A stretch of DNA of 64,000 bases from CAWAQA01 sp963784065 (GTDB lineage Bacteria; Acidobacteriota; Vicinamibacteria; Vicinamibacterales; UBA2999): assembly GCA_963784065.1 (NCBI GenBank), contig CAWAQA010000005.1, forward strand, positions 124,001 through 188,000, written 5' to 3'. Numbering within the stretch: position 1 is the stretch's first letter; every line of letters starts with the position of its first letter. Position numbers and translations under genes: made by a program. Of the stretch, positions 37,241 to 47,568 are shown piece after piece. The notes beneath the pieces are model-generated. The model saw only the letters and a list, made by a program, of their open reading frames with translations. It searched no databases and was not told the DNA's origin.

Positions 37241-38533
37241 GTGGCCACGGATCTCAAGCCCACGGTGGCGCCCGCCACGTCGCGCGCGGCGGACGAAGCG
37301 GTGCGTCAGACCGTAGAGGGCATCCTGCGCGACGTCGAGGCGCGCGGCGACGCAGCGGTCAGGGACTACTCGGAGCGGTTCGACCGCTGGTCGCCACCGG
37401 CATTCCGGCTCCCGGCAGACGTCGTCGACGAGCTCGTCGGCGCTGTCGCGCCGGAGGTGCGACGCGATATCGAGTTCGCGCAGCGGCAGATCCGCACGTT
37501 CGCGGAGGCGCAGCGTGCCGCGCTGCGCGACGTGGAAATCGAGACCCTGCCGGGCGTCACGCTCGGGCACAAGAACATCCCGGTGCAGAGCGTCGGCTGC
37601 TACGTGCCCGGCGGCCGATACCCGATGATCGCGTCGGCGCACATGAGCATCCTCACCGCCAAGGTCGCCGGCGTCCGCCGCGTCGTGGCGTGCACGCCGC
37701 CGTACGAAGGACGTCCACACGCCGAGACGGTCACCGCGATGGCGCTTGCCGGCGCCGACGAGATTTATGTGCTCGGCGGCGTCCAGGCGGTCGCGGCGAT
37801 GGCGCTCGGCACCGCGTCGATTGCGCCCGTCGACATGCTCGTGGGTCCCGGCAACGCCTACGTCGCCGAAGCGAAGCGCCAGCTGTTCGGCCGCGTCGGG
37901 ATCGACCTGTTTGCGGGACCGACCGAGATCCTGGTCATCGCCGACGACACCGCGTCGCCCGATATGGTGGCGACCGACCTGCTGGGGCAGGCGGAGCACG
38001 GTCCCACATCGCCGGCGATCCTCGTGACGACGTCGCGCGCCCTGGCCCTGGCGACGGTTGACGAGGTAGCCCGGCAGCTCGAGGTGCTGCCGACCGCCGA
38101 CCTCGCCGGGGCCGCGTGGCGCGACTACGGCCGCGTCATCCTCGTCGAGAGCGAGGAGGAGGCGGTCCTGGTCGCCGACCAGCTCGCGAGCGAGCACGTG
38201 GAAGTGCTGACGAGGGACCCGCAGTTCTTCCTCGATCGGCTGACCAACTACGGCGCGCTCTTTCTCGGGCCTGAAACGAACGTCGCCTATGGCGACAAGG
38301 TGATCGGCACCAACCACATCCTGCCCACCCGCGGCGCCGCCCGCTACACCGGCGGGTTGTGGGTCGGGAAGTTCCTCAAGACGGTCACCTACCAGCGGGT
38401 CACGCCGGAAGCGAGCGCCACGGTCGGCGACTATTGCTCGCGGTTGTGCGCGATCGAACGGTTCTGGGGCCACAAGGAACAGGCCGACCTTCGGGTGCGC
38501 CGGTATTCGCCTGCGGCCACGGAACCGGCCTGA
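37241..38533 (+). CDS. hisD: Histidinol-dehydrogenase-family enzyme, probably catabolic
   Basis: Zinc-dependent NAD-linked dehydrogenase of 430 residues (GTG start at 37241). Family features: VGCYVPGGRYPMIASAHMSI, GADEIYVLGGVQAVAAMALG, VDMLVGPGNAYVAEAKRQLF, GIDLFAGPTEILVIADDTA, LLGQAEHGPTSPAILVT and GTNHILPTRGAARYTGGLWV. The classic enzyme makes histidine from histidinol. No other histidine-pathway gene is near, and the neighbours (secreted hydrolase, SDR, carboxymuconolactone-decarboxylase-like protein) look degradative. HisD relatives such as HpsN oxidise sulfopropanediol-type alcohols, so catabolic use is plausible. The symbol names the family, not a proven role. Confidence 0.85.
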   Translation: MATDLKPTVAPATSRAADEAVRQTVEGILRDVEARGDAAVRDYSERFDRWSPPAFRLPADVVDELVGAVAPEVRRDIEFAQRQIRTFAEAQRAALRDVEIETLPGVTLGHKNIPVQSVGCYVPGGRYPMIASAHMSILTAKVAGVRRVVACTPPYEGRPHAETVTAMALAGADEIYVLGGVQAVAAMALGTASIAPVDMLVGPGNAYVAEAKRQLFGRVGIDLFAGPTEILVIADDTASPDMVATDLLGQAEHGPTSPAILVTTSRALALATVDEVARQLEVLPTADLAGAAWRDYGRVILVESEEEAVLVADQLASEHVEVLTRDPQFFLDRLTNYGALFLGPETNVAYGDKVIGTNHILPTRGAARYTGGLWVGKFLKTVTYQRVTPEASATVGDYCSRLCAIERFWGHKEQADLRVRRYSPAATEPA

Positions 38534-38550
38534 GACGCGAGCCTCGTGCC

Positions 38551-39300
38551 GTGAGCCTTGACACATTGCGCGGCCGGGTCGCGGTCGTCACGGGCGCGAC
38601 CGGTGGCGTCGGGGCCGCCATCAGCCGCTGCCTTGCCGACGCGGGATGCCGCGTCGTTGTCGTGTTCCGACGCGATCAGGCGGCGGCCGAGACCCTGGCC
38701 GGCGCCCTCGGCGGAGAAGGTCACTCGGCGATCAGGGCCGACGTGACCGACTCGGCCAGCCTCGAGCGCCTGGCGCGCGAGGTGAACGAGCGTTACGGGA
38801 CGGCCGACATCCTGGTCAACAGCGCCGGCACGACGCGGTTCGTGCCGCACGCCGATCTGGCCGGGCTGGACGATGCCCTGATCGACGAGATCTTCAGGAC
38901 CAACTGGCGGGGTCCCTTCGCCACGATCAGGGCCCTGCAACCGTTGCTCGCCCACGGCGACGGCGGGGTTGTCATCAACATTTCGTCGATTGCCGGGGTC
39001 AGCGGAATCGGGAGCAACGTGGCGTACTGCGCCTCGAAGGCGGCGCTCAGCCTGATGACCGTGTCGCTGGCGCGGGCCCTGGCGCCAGCCATTCGCGTCG
39101 TCTCCGTGGCTCCCGGATTGGTCGATACCGACTTCGTCAAAGGCCTCGACCCGGCGTGGCGCCAGGAGCAGGAGCGCCGCACGCCACTCGGCCGCCTTGC
39201 CCAGCCCGAGGACATCGGCCGCGCCGTCGTCGCCGCCGCCGGGCTCACCTGTTCAACCGGCTCGACGATCACCGTCGACGGCGGACGGCTCCTCGGCTGA
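38551..39300 (+). CDS. SDR-family oxidoreductase (FabG-like)
   Basis: NAD(P)-dependent dehydrogenase of 249 residues, GTG start at 38551, 17 bp after the HisD-like stop. Motifs: VAVVTGATGGVGAAISRCLA, DILVNSAGTTRFVPHADLAG, INISSIAGVSGIGSNVAYCA with the catalytic Ser and YCASK, RVVSVAPGLVDTDFVKG, and the terminal STITVDGGRLLG. Probably in the same transcript as the HisD-like enzyme and acts on the same route. Substrate unknown. Confidence 0.92.
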   Translation: MSLDTLRGRVAVVTGATGGVGAAISRCLADAGCRVVVVFRRDQAAAETLAGALGGEGHSAIRADVTDSASLERLAREVNERYGTADILVNSAGTTRFVPHADLAGLDDALIDEIFRTNWRGPFATIRALQPLLAHGDGGVVINISSIAGVSGIGSNVAYCASKAALSLMTVSLARALAPAIRVVSVAPGLVDTDFVKGLDPAWRQEQERRTPLGRLAQPEDIGRAVVAAAGLTCSTGSTITVDGGRLLG

Positions 39301-39339
39301 CAGCGGCAGCCGGCAGCCAGTCATCGCATTCGCCCGTAG

Positions 39340-39360
39340 GGGCCGGCTTCAGCCGGCCCG
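39340..39360. repeat. REP-like palindrome (GGCCGGC type) between convergent genes
   Basis: GGGCCGGCTTCAGCCGGCCC-type palindrome in the 129-bp gap between the SDR and the convergent carboxymuconolactone-decarboxylase-like gene, followed by a half copy (CGGCTTCAGCCCGCCC) and GGCAGC/CTGCCAG repeats to 39428. Confidence 0.7.
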
Positions 39361-39429
39361 CGGCTTCAGCCCGCCCTAGGCGCGCCCTACGACTGCCAGC
39401 CAGCCGACGGCTGCCAGCTGCCGGCTGTT

Positions 39430-40006
39430 TTACCGCGGGAGCGGCGCGAGCGCAGGCATACCCGGCTCGGCGGGCGTCCTGGCCATGTTCAGGATGGCCG
39501 CGAGCATCGCGTAGTAGCCGACGATGCTGGCCGCCTCGACGACGCCGGTGTCGCCGAACGTCGCAAGCGCCCGCGCGTAGGTCGGATCGCTCACGCACTT
39601 GTTGTGGAGCAGCTCCGTGCAGAAGTCGTACAGCGATCTCCTGCTCCTCGGACATGCGCTCGGGCCGGCGCCCTTCGGCGATGGCGTCGGCGATGGACCG
39701 ATCGACGCCCGCCGCGATGGCGATCGGGCAGTGCAGCCCCCACTCGTACTGCTGCGACCAGTGGCGGGCGGTGAGCAGGATGATCAGCTCGCTGAGGCGC
39801 GGCGGAAAGACCGTCTTGTAGCGCAGGTATTCGCCGAGCGCCTGGGTGCGGACCAGGATCTCCGGGCTGCGCAGCAGCGGCACCCACGGGCCGGAGATGT
39901 CGCGCTCCTTGCGCGTGGTCGTGTACGTCTCGATGGCCGCCCGTTGTTCCGCGGTCAATCGGTCGTCCGGAATCCGGCCCAGACGGTCCGACGCGTGTGC
40001 TGTCAT
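39430..40006 (-). CDS. Carboxymuconolactone-decarboxylase-like protein, one frameshift
   Basis: AhpD/CMD-fold protein. It starts at the ATG at 40006: MTAHASDRLGRIPDDRLTAE, then GPWVPLLRSPEILVRTQALG and LSELIILLTARHWSQQYEWG, helices typical of the family. A one-base shift near 39635 leads to YDFCTELLHNKCVSDPTYAR ALATFGDTGVVEAASIVGYY and LAAILNMARTPAEPGMPALA, stop at 39430. The active-site CxxC of AhpD is not clearly present. Role unknown. Oriented towards the HisD/SDR pair. Confidence 0.78.
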
Positions 40007-40034
40007 AGGGAAATGATAGCTGGCAGACTATGAC

Positions 40035-40099
40035 GGGCCGGCTGAAGCTGGCCCCTACGTCAGGAATCCGCAACCGTGGGCCGGCGTGAGCCGGCCCAC
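40035..40099. repeat. Two REP-like palindromes
   Basis: GGGCCGGCTGAAGCTGGCCC at 40035-40055 and GGGCCGGCGTGAGCCGGCCC at 40078-40099, both of the GGCCGGC family, in the spacer between the decarboxylase-like gene and the first Oar-type gene. Confidence 0.7.
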
Positions 40100-40109
40100 G
40101 GATTGTCCG

Positions 40110-43100
40110 TTAGAAGAGGAAACGCGCGCCGAGCTGGACCTGGCGCGGGTAGCCGATGCCGGGGACGAACCCGTTCGGCTGCTGGAACGTCGCGCTGCGG
40201 CCGTTGCCGTTGTAGGCGTTGCCGAAGTTCGCGGTGTTGAACAGGTTGAAGAATTCAGCGAACAAGCCGAGCTTCTTCTCCCCGCCGAGCCCGAAGAACT
40301 TCGTGGTCCGCATGTCGAGGACGACCGTGTTGTCGCCCCGGCCCGCGTTGATGTGCACCTGCTGACCGGTGACGGGATCGACGTAGCGATCGCCGCCGTT
40401 GCCGGTTGCCGTCCCGTCCCTGTTCAGGTCGCTCCCCGCCAGCAGGTTGTACAGGCGGGCGGTGGCGGCCTGGAACACCGGCGAGAGCTGGATGCCCCAC
40501 GGCATCTCGAACACACCCATCGCCACGACACGATGGCGCTCGTCGTTGCCCGTCGGCCCCCACTCGCCGTCCGCGAACGGCTCGAAGGCGTCCTGCGGCT
40601 GCGGTGCGCCGCCGCGGGCGCCGGTGGAGCCGCCATACGCGTTCGCACGGGCGATGGTGTAGTGCGCCTGCAGCGTCGTGCGCGGCAGCCGGCGCTGCAC
40701 CTTGAACGTCAACGCGTCGTACTGCGACTTGTTGATGGACTCGTAGATGTTGACGTTGCTCAGGTAGTTCGCCGTGCCGAACACGCGCTGGAAGTCCGCC
40801 GCCAGGACGCGCGTGCCGTTGACGATCGGATTGATGTTCAGCGTGCGGAACTCGTTGCGGCCGTCCACGTGCGTGTAGTCAACCGACAGGCTGCGTGCTC
40901 TCGCCCAGCTGATGCGCGTAGCCGATATGTGCCTGGTAGTTGTACGGGTTGGAGATGCTCGGGGCGAGCCACTGCCCGTTCGATCCGAGCGGCAGCGTGT
41001 TGGCCTCCGTCGGCTGCGCCGGGATCGGGTCGATGCCGAACCGGTAGGTCGCGAGATCGCCGACGCCGATCGCGGTGTTGGTCAGGCTCGCGAGCACGTT
41101 GAGCGGCCGCTTGTTCTGCGAAAAGATGTCCGAGACGTTGCCGCCGTTGATGTTGAACTGATCCCAGTAGATGCCGGCGCCGCCGCGCAGCACGCGCCGC
41201 CCGTCGCCCGACAGGTCGTAGGCGAAGCCGACTCGCGGTGACACGGCGTTGTACGGCGTCTTCGGCAGGCCGCTGTTCGGGTTCCCGATCGCCTCGAGCG
41301 CCAGCCGGGTCGCGTTCTCCTCGTAGTGCGGCTGGTCGAAGAAATTGATGTCCACGTCATAGCGCACGCCCAGGTTGAGCGTCAGCTGCGGCGTCACGCG
41401 CCAGTCGTCCTGGAACCAGGTCGCGAACTGGTGCGCGTGCAGGAGCGAGTCCGCCATGATGCCGTTCGACTGCTGCCACGACTGGACGATCCCGGGCGTC
41501 TGGAAGCCCTGCGGATAGCGCGTCCGGTTGCTGAGAATGACGGACGGGTCGTCGAAGAACGTGAGCGTCGCGTAGTGCTCGTTTCCGTTCAGCAGGCCGA
41601 TGTCGGGGAGACTGTTGTAATTGCCGCCGAACTTCACCGAGTGGGTGCCTGCCTGAATCGAGACCTCGTCCTTGATCTGGATGAGGTACGTGTCGGTGAT
41701 CGACCCGGACGCGCCGCCGGCGCCGGTGTTGACCGAGGGGAATGCCAGTCGCGGCGGGAACGGCGCCACGTTGGGGAAGTCCCTCGTATAGTGCTCGCCC
41801 GTGATGTTGCTCACCGAGTCGCTCAGCCGGTGCAGGTGATTCACCTGCGCCGTGAGCTGGTTGAGGCCGCGATTGCTCATCACCCAGTTGTGCTGGACGA
41901 CGGTGCTCCACATCGTGACTTCGGTGTTCTCGGGCTCACGCAGGTCGTTGGCGGCGACGAACGTGGCGGCGTTGCGCGTGTCGGTCTGCCCCGCGTAGCG
42001 GAACATCAGCGCATGCTCGTTGGTCAGCTGCATGTTGATCTTGCCCGTGGTCAACAGGAGCCGCGCCGGCTGCGCGCCCGCGCGCGGATGGTTGGGGTTG
42101 ACCAGCCCGGCCGGTACCAGGCCCGCATTCATCGCGTCGACCAGCAGCTGCTTCTGGTCGAACAGGTTCTGCGGCACCGTGACGCGCGAGTCCTCGCGGA
42201 TCCGTTCGACCGACCCGAAGAAGAACGCGCGGTTGCGCAGGATGGGTCCGCCGACCGCGCCGCCGAACTGCTGGCGGTTGTACGGCACCTTGTCGCGATT
42301 CGCGTTCGCGGTGAAGTAGTCCTTCGCCGAGAGAGCGTCATCGCGGCCGAACGCGAACGCCGAGCCGTGGAACAGGTTGGTGCCCGACTTGGTCACCATC
42401 GTCAGCGCCGCGCCGCCGGTGCGGCCGTCGGCCGCGTTGAACTGGCTGGTGGCCAGCTGGAACTGCTCGAGCGCCTCGGTCGAATACGTGATGAGCGGAC
42501 CGCCGAACTGGTTGTCGCGGTTGTCGGCGCCGTCTACCGTCGGGATCACGTTGGTGCCCGCGGCGCCGCCATACGAGACGCTGCCGACGTTCTCCTTGCT
42601 GCGATGGGCGGGCGCGATCTGCACCGCGCCGGGCAGCAGCGCCAGCATGCCGCTGACATTGCGCGTGATCATCGGCAGGTTCTGCAGCTCCGTCGCCTCG
42701 ATGCTCGAAGCCACCTTGGACTGCGTCACTTCGATGAGCGGGGCGTCGCCGGTGACGGTCACCGCCTCGTTCAGGCCGGCCAGCCCCATCTTGAAGTCGA
42801 TCGAGATCGTCGCGTTGACGCCGAGCGTCACGTCCTGGCGCATCGACGTCTGGAACCCGGGCAGTTCTGACTGCACGTTATAGACGCCGGGCTCGAGACC
42901 CGGGAGGAAATAAAGCCCTTCGCCGTTGGATACCGTGGTGCGCACGACGCCGGTGTTCTGGTTGGTGATGGTGACCGTGACGCCGGGCAGGACCGCATCC
43001 CCCTGATCGAGCACGCGCCCGTTGATCGTGCTCGACGCCTGGCCGGACGCCACCCCGGCGCTCACCAGCGCGACGCAGAGGAAAAGCCCGCACGTACGCA

Positions 43101-43128
43101 AAAACCTGCTCACTATCCCGATACACAT
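40110..43128 (-). CDS. Oar-type outer membrane protein 1 (TonB-receptor-like), one frameshift
   Basis: About 1005-residue outer-membrane beta-barrel protein. Start at 43128 with GAGGAGG just upstream; signal peptide ends near SAGVASGQA. The CarboxypepD_reg domain is STINGRVLDQGDAVLPGVTV. The plug-like region has TGDAPLIEVTQSKVASSIEA, IPTVDGADNRDNQFGGPLIT and AADGRTGGAALTMVTKSGTN. The large barrel ends YPRQVQLGARFLF with a C-terminal Phe. A break near 40890 separates IGYAHQLGESTQ from VDYTHVDGRNEFRTL. I class it as type I together with protein 4 (shared WDQFNINGGNVSDIFSQ-like block and AVQI near residue 170). Substrate unknown; not a classic siderophore receptor. Confidence 0.85.
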
Positions 43129-43265
43129 ACCGCCTCCTCATGGACCCAAGGACGGAGCCGCCGCCGAACAATGTCGCCGCCGAACGATATGTTGCCGCCG
43201 ACAGGGAAACGCCGCCGCCTGCACCCCGCGAGGGGCGCGCAGACGACGGCGCCAGTCAGCTTCCG

Positions 43266-46245
43266 CTAGAACAGGAAGCGCGCTCCGAGCTGCACCTGTC
43301 GCGGATAGCCGATGCCAGGAATCAACGCGGTGGGCTGCTGGAACGTGGCGCTCCGGCCGTTGCCGGTATAGCTGTTCCCGAAGTTCACCGTGTTGAACAG
43401 ATTGAAGAACTCGGCAAAGACGCCGATACGCCGCTCGCCGCCGAGACCGAAGAACTTGGTGGTGCGGAGGTCGAGCACGAAGGTGTTGTCCCCGCGCGCC
43501 GAGTTGACCGACACCTGCTCCCCGGTTGCCGGATCGATGTAGCGATCGTTGTTGTTGCCGTCGCCGTTGAGGTCGGAGCCGGCCGTCAGGGTGTACGGCC
43601 GGGCGCTCGCCGCCTGGAAGACAGGCGACAGCTGGATGCCGTACGGCATCTCGAACACACCCATCGCCACGAGGCGATGCCGCTCGTCGTTGCCGACCGG
43701 GCCCCATTCGCCGTCCGCGAACTGGTCGAACTGATCCTGGGCGACTGCCGCCCCGGACCGGTTGCCGGTCGAGCCGCCGTACGCGTAGGCGCCGGCGAGC
43801 GTGTAGTGGGCCTGGATCGTCGCGCGCGGCAGGCGGCGCTGGAACTTGAACGTCAGCGCGTCATAGCGCGACTTGTTCCCGACCGCCAGGATGTTCACGT
43901 TGTTGAGGACGTTGGGAACACCAAAGACCTCGCGGAACTGGGGCGCCAGCACGCGCGTGCCGTTGACGATCGGGTTGAGGTTGATGCGCCGGAACTCGTT
44001 GCGCCCCTCGATGTGCGTGTAGTCGACGGCGAGCGTGGTGTTGGCCGCCAGCTCGTGCGCGTAGCCGACGTGACCCTGGTGGTTGTAGGGATCGCCGAGG
44101 TCGGGCGCGAGCCACTCGCCGGCGGATCCCCTCGGCAGCGTGTTGGACTCGGTCGGCGTCGCCGGGATCGGGTCGATGCCGAAGCGGTAGCCCGCCAGCT
44201 CGCCCACGCCGATGGCCGTGTTCGTCAGCGTGGCCAGGACGTTCATCGGCCGCTTGTTCTGGGACGCCGCATCACCCGCGCCGCCGGTGTTGAACTGGTC
44301 GAAGTAGAGGCCGTAGCCGCCGCGCAGCACCCGCCGGCCGTCGCCCGACAGGTCGTAGGCGAATCCGACGCGCGGCGAGATGTTCTTCGTCGGCGTCTTC
44401 GGCAGACCGCCGTACGGGTTGCCGATGGCCTCGAGCACCAGCCGCGTCGCGTTGTTCTCGTAGTTCCGCTGATCGTAGAAGTTGAAGTCGATGTCGTAGC
44501 GGACGCCGAGGTTCAGCGTCAGCCGCGACGTCGCGCGCCAGTCGTCCTGGAACCACGTCGCGAACTGCTGCGCGCCGTAGTTGACGTCATCGGAGAGGAC
44601 CGTGTTGGCCTGCTGCCACTGCCGCACGATACCCGGCGTCTGGAAGCCCTGGGGATAGCGGCCGTTGCTGTTGCTCAGGATGACCGACGGGTCGTCGAAG
44701 AACGTCAGCGTCGGGAAATGCTCGTTCGCGTTCTTGAGGCCGAGGCGCGGGAGGTTGTTGTAGTTGGCGCCGAACTTCAGCCCGTGATTGCCCTTGAGCA
44801 GCGAGACGTCGTCCTTCAGCTGGATCACGTAGGTGTCGGTCTCCGAGCCGCCCGCCCCGCCCGCCCCCGTGTTGACCGAGGGGAACGCCAGGCGCGCCGG
44901 GAACGGCGCCACGTTCGGGAAGTCCCGCCGATAATGCTCCCCCGTCACGCTGCTGACGATGTCGCTGAGCCGGTAGAGGTGATTGACCTGGCCGGTGATC
45001 TGGTTCAGGCCGTTGTTGCCGAGCACCCAGTTGTGCTGACCGACCGCACTCCACATCCGGATCGAGCTGTTCTCCGGCTCGCGCAGGTCGTTGCTCGCGG
45101 TGAAGGTGACGGCATCGCGATCGTCGTGCTGGCCGGCGTAGCGCACCATCAACGAGTGATTGTTATTGAGCTGCGCGTTGCCCTTCAGCGTGTAGAGCTT
45201 GAGGCTCATCGGGATCGGCCCGGCATGCGGGTGTTCCGGATTGACCAGCCCCTGCGGGATGCGGCCGGCGTTCATCGCCTGCAGGAGCAGCTCCTGCTGC
45301 GCGAACAGGTTGTCCGGGACCGGAATCGAGTTGTCCTCGGAGATGTCCTCGTACGCGCCGAAGAAGAACATGCGGTTGCGCAGGAGCGGGCCGCCGATGG
45401 AGCCGCCCCACTGCTGGCGGTTGAACGGGATCTCCGTCCTGGTTGCCGACCTCCGTGAAGTAGTCCTTCGCGGTCAGCGAGTCGTCTCTCGTGAACGTGA
45501 ACGCCGAGCCGCGGAACTGGTTCGTGCCCGACTTCGTGACCATCGTCAGCGCCGCACCGCCCGTGCGCCCGTCGGCGGCGGTGAACTGGCTGGTCGCGAG
45601 CTGGAACTGCTCGAGGCTTTCGGTCGTGAAGGTCAGGAGCGCCCCGCCGTAGCGGTTGTCGCGATTGTCCGCGCCGTCGACCGTCGGGATCACGTTGGTG
45701 CCCGAGGCGCCGCCGAACGAGACGCTGCCGACGTTCTCCTTGCTGCGGTGGACCGGCGCCATCGGCGCGGCGCCGGGCAGCAGCGCGAGCATGCCGCTGA
45801 CGGTGCGCGTGATCATCGGCAGGTTCTGGATCTCGGTGGCCTCGATGCTCGAGGCGACCTTCGACTGCGTCACCTCGATCAGCGGCGCGTCACCGGTGAC
45901 GGTGACCGCTTCGTTCACGCCAGCGAGGCCCATCTTGAAGTCGAGCGAGATGGTCGCGTTGACACCGAGCGCGACGCCACTCCGCGTCGACGGCGCGAAC
46001 CCCGGCAACTCGGTGGCGATGTCGTAGGTCCCGGGATCGAGCCCGGGAAGGAAATAGAGGCCCTCGGCGTTGCTGACCGTGGTTCTGACCACGCCGGTGG
46101 CCTGGTTGGTCACCGTGACGGTCACACCCGGCAGCACGGCATCGCCCTGATCGAGAACCCGCCCGTTGAAGGTGCTGGTGGACTGGGCAGAGGCCACGCC
46201 GGCCACCAGTACCAGGCACAGAGCGAGTCGGAGCACGCGCGTCAT
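43266..46245 (-). CDS. Oar-type outer membrane protein 2, one frameshift
   Basis: Paralogue of about 990 residues. Start at 46245 (MTRVLRLALCLVLVAGVASA) with GGGAGG 10 nt upstream. Same order: CarboxypepD_reg (STFNGRVLDQGDAVLPGVTV), plug-like IPTVDGADNRDNRYGGALLT, barrel ending RQVQLGARFLF. Break near 45437, after which FNRQQWGGSIGGPLLRNRMF continues. It shares GAAPMAPVHRSKENVGSVSF and FDQFNTGGAGDAAS blocks with protein 3, and I call both type II. Its start is only 6 bp after the stop of the secreted protein at 46252-47137, so the two are one transcript. Confidence 0.85.
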
Positions 46246-46251
46246 ACGTTT

Positions 46252-47137
46252 CTACCTCCCTTGGGTTGTGGACTGACGGAGCAGGTACTCGACCCCACGC
46301 TCACCCTCGACACACGCGTGTTCCAGCATCTCGTAGTCCGGCGCCACGCGGCGCTTGTTGAGCGGGATGCGGAACGTCCAGGGCTTCGTGAACACGTTCG
46401 GGTCGGTCACCGTCGCTCGATAATCGATCGTGTTGGCATCAATCACCGTGAAGCGCTCCACCAGCGTCATCGCGTCGGTGTGGAACGTTCCGGTGTAGTC
46501 GAACCAGTCCCAGTCGTTCAGGTTCGTTGTCTGAACCACGAGCGTGTCGCCTTCCCAGCGGCCGACGCTGTGGCCCTGCGCCAGCTTGATGCGGTCCGGC
46601 AGCGCCGGACGGCCATCGAGCGGGATGGTTCGATACGCGTGGCTGAACTCCCACGCGAGGACGACGAGGCCGGGCGTCTGCACGACCTGGAAGTCGGACA
46701 CCATGTTGCGCGGCGTCCCGTGGAGACAGAACGTGCGCGGCCGGATGTCCCTGACCGTCTTCGCCACGCCCCTGCTGGACTCACCGCGACGGAATGTGGG
46801 GATCGACACCCGCCGCTCCGCCGCCCAGCCCTGATACGGCATCCGGCCGTCCGGGGGATCGATCACGTTGCTGACCGCCTTGGACCGGTCCGGCATGGCC
46901 CCACCCTGGATGGTGGCGGTTTCCTCGTCGGGAAGCCCGGTCTCCATGTCCGCGGCATACGCGGACGTCTCCCACCAGCCCTGCAGGTCCGGGATGGCCG
47001 TCCGCCGTGCGGGTAATGGCTGAGCCCTGCGCCGGGGTGGTGGCCGGGGCCTGGCCGGCCGCCGGCAGCGGCGTGACGAGCCACAGAATCCCCGCGGCCA
47101 GGGTCGCGATCGCAGAACCGAAACATGTCTTGCTCAT
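46252..47137 (-). CDS. Secreted protein of unknown function, family member A, one frameshift
   Basis: First of three paralogues in the window (others at 48843 and 56769). Start at 47137 (MSKTCFGSAIATLAAGILWL), signal peptide. Then RTADGHP and, after an extra-G break near 46998, DLQGWWETSAYAADMETGLP. Conserved core: CLHGTPRNMVSDFQVVQTPG, WEFSHAYRTIPLDGRPALPD, GRWEGDTLVVQTTNLNDWDW, GTFHTDAMTLVERFTVIDAN and DPNVFTKPWTFRIPLN. Near the C-terminus a Cys occurs in LEHACVEGERG. No catalytic motif I recognise. Co-transcribed with Oar-type protein 2, so probably a periplasmic partner of that protein. Confidence 0.75.
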
Positions 47138-47568
47138 GTAAGAAGCCCTCTGGCTCGAGCCTGCCGAAGCTCTCCCGACCGCGTACGGACGCGTCCCCAA
47201 CCCGAATCCTGGGCTGACAAGACGTGTGATGGACCCGGCCTCGAGCAGGAAACGCTCACCGGGAGAGAAGACCGATGGGTCTTCGGGTGGTCGCGATGCC
47301 TTCGAAGAGGTCTGTACCTCCGAATTTGCCGCTGAAAATACGGGGGTGCCGTACACGCGCAGCAACCGGGTTCAAACCGTAGCCCAAGCGGTCGCCCTCT
47401 GTCAATGCGAACCGCAATTCGGGTCCTCCTGCCAGGCGAAGCCGCCGCGCGAGCACGACGGGTGTTGACCCCCCGGCTGGTTGCCGGTAAGGTGTCGGCG
47501 CACGCGACGTTTCCCAGTGGCTTCCGGCTTCAGGCGGAAGAGCGACGCGTCACGAAAAGAGAGGCGTC
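47138..47568. other. 431-bp divergent intergenic region
   Basis: Lies between family member A (leftward) and the SMP-30-like gene (rightward), so it should contain promoters for both. It holds a TTCCGGC-type palindrome at 47518-47540, shortly before the lactonase start, and nothing else I can name. Confidence 0.6.

Noticed and set aside
41326..42870. Rightward frames over the Oar-type genes (also 43140-45458, 50949-53897, 54368-55738)
   Set aside because: Long open frames arise because the opposite strand is GC-rich coding sequence; they have no recognisable domain and are Arg/Val-rich.
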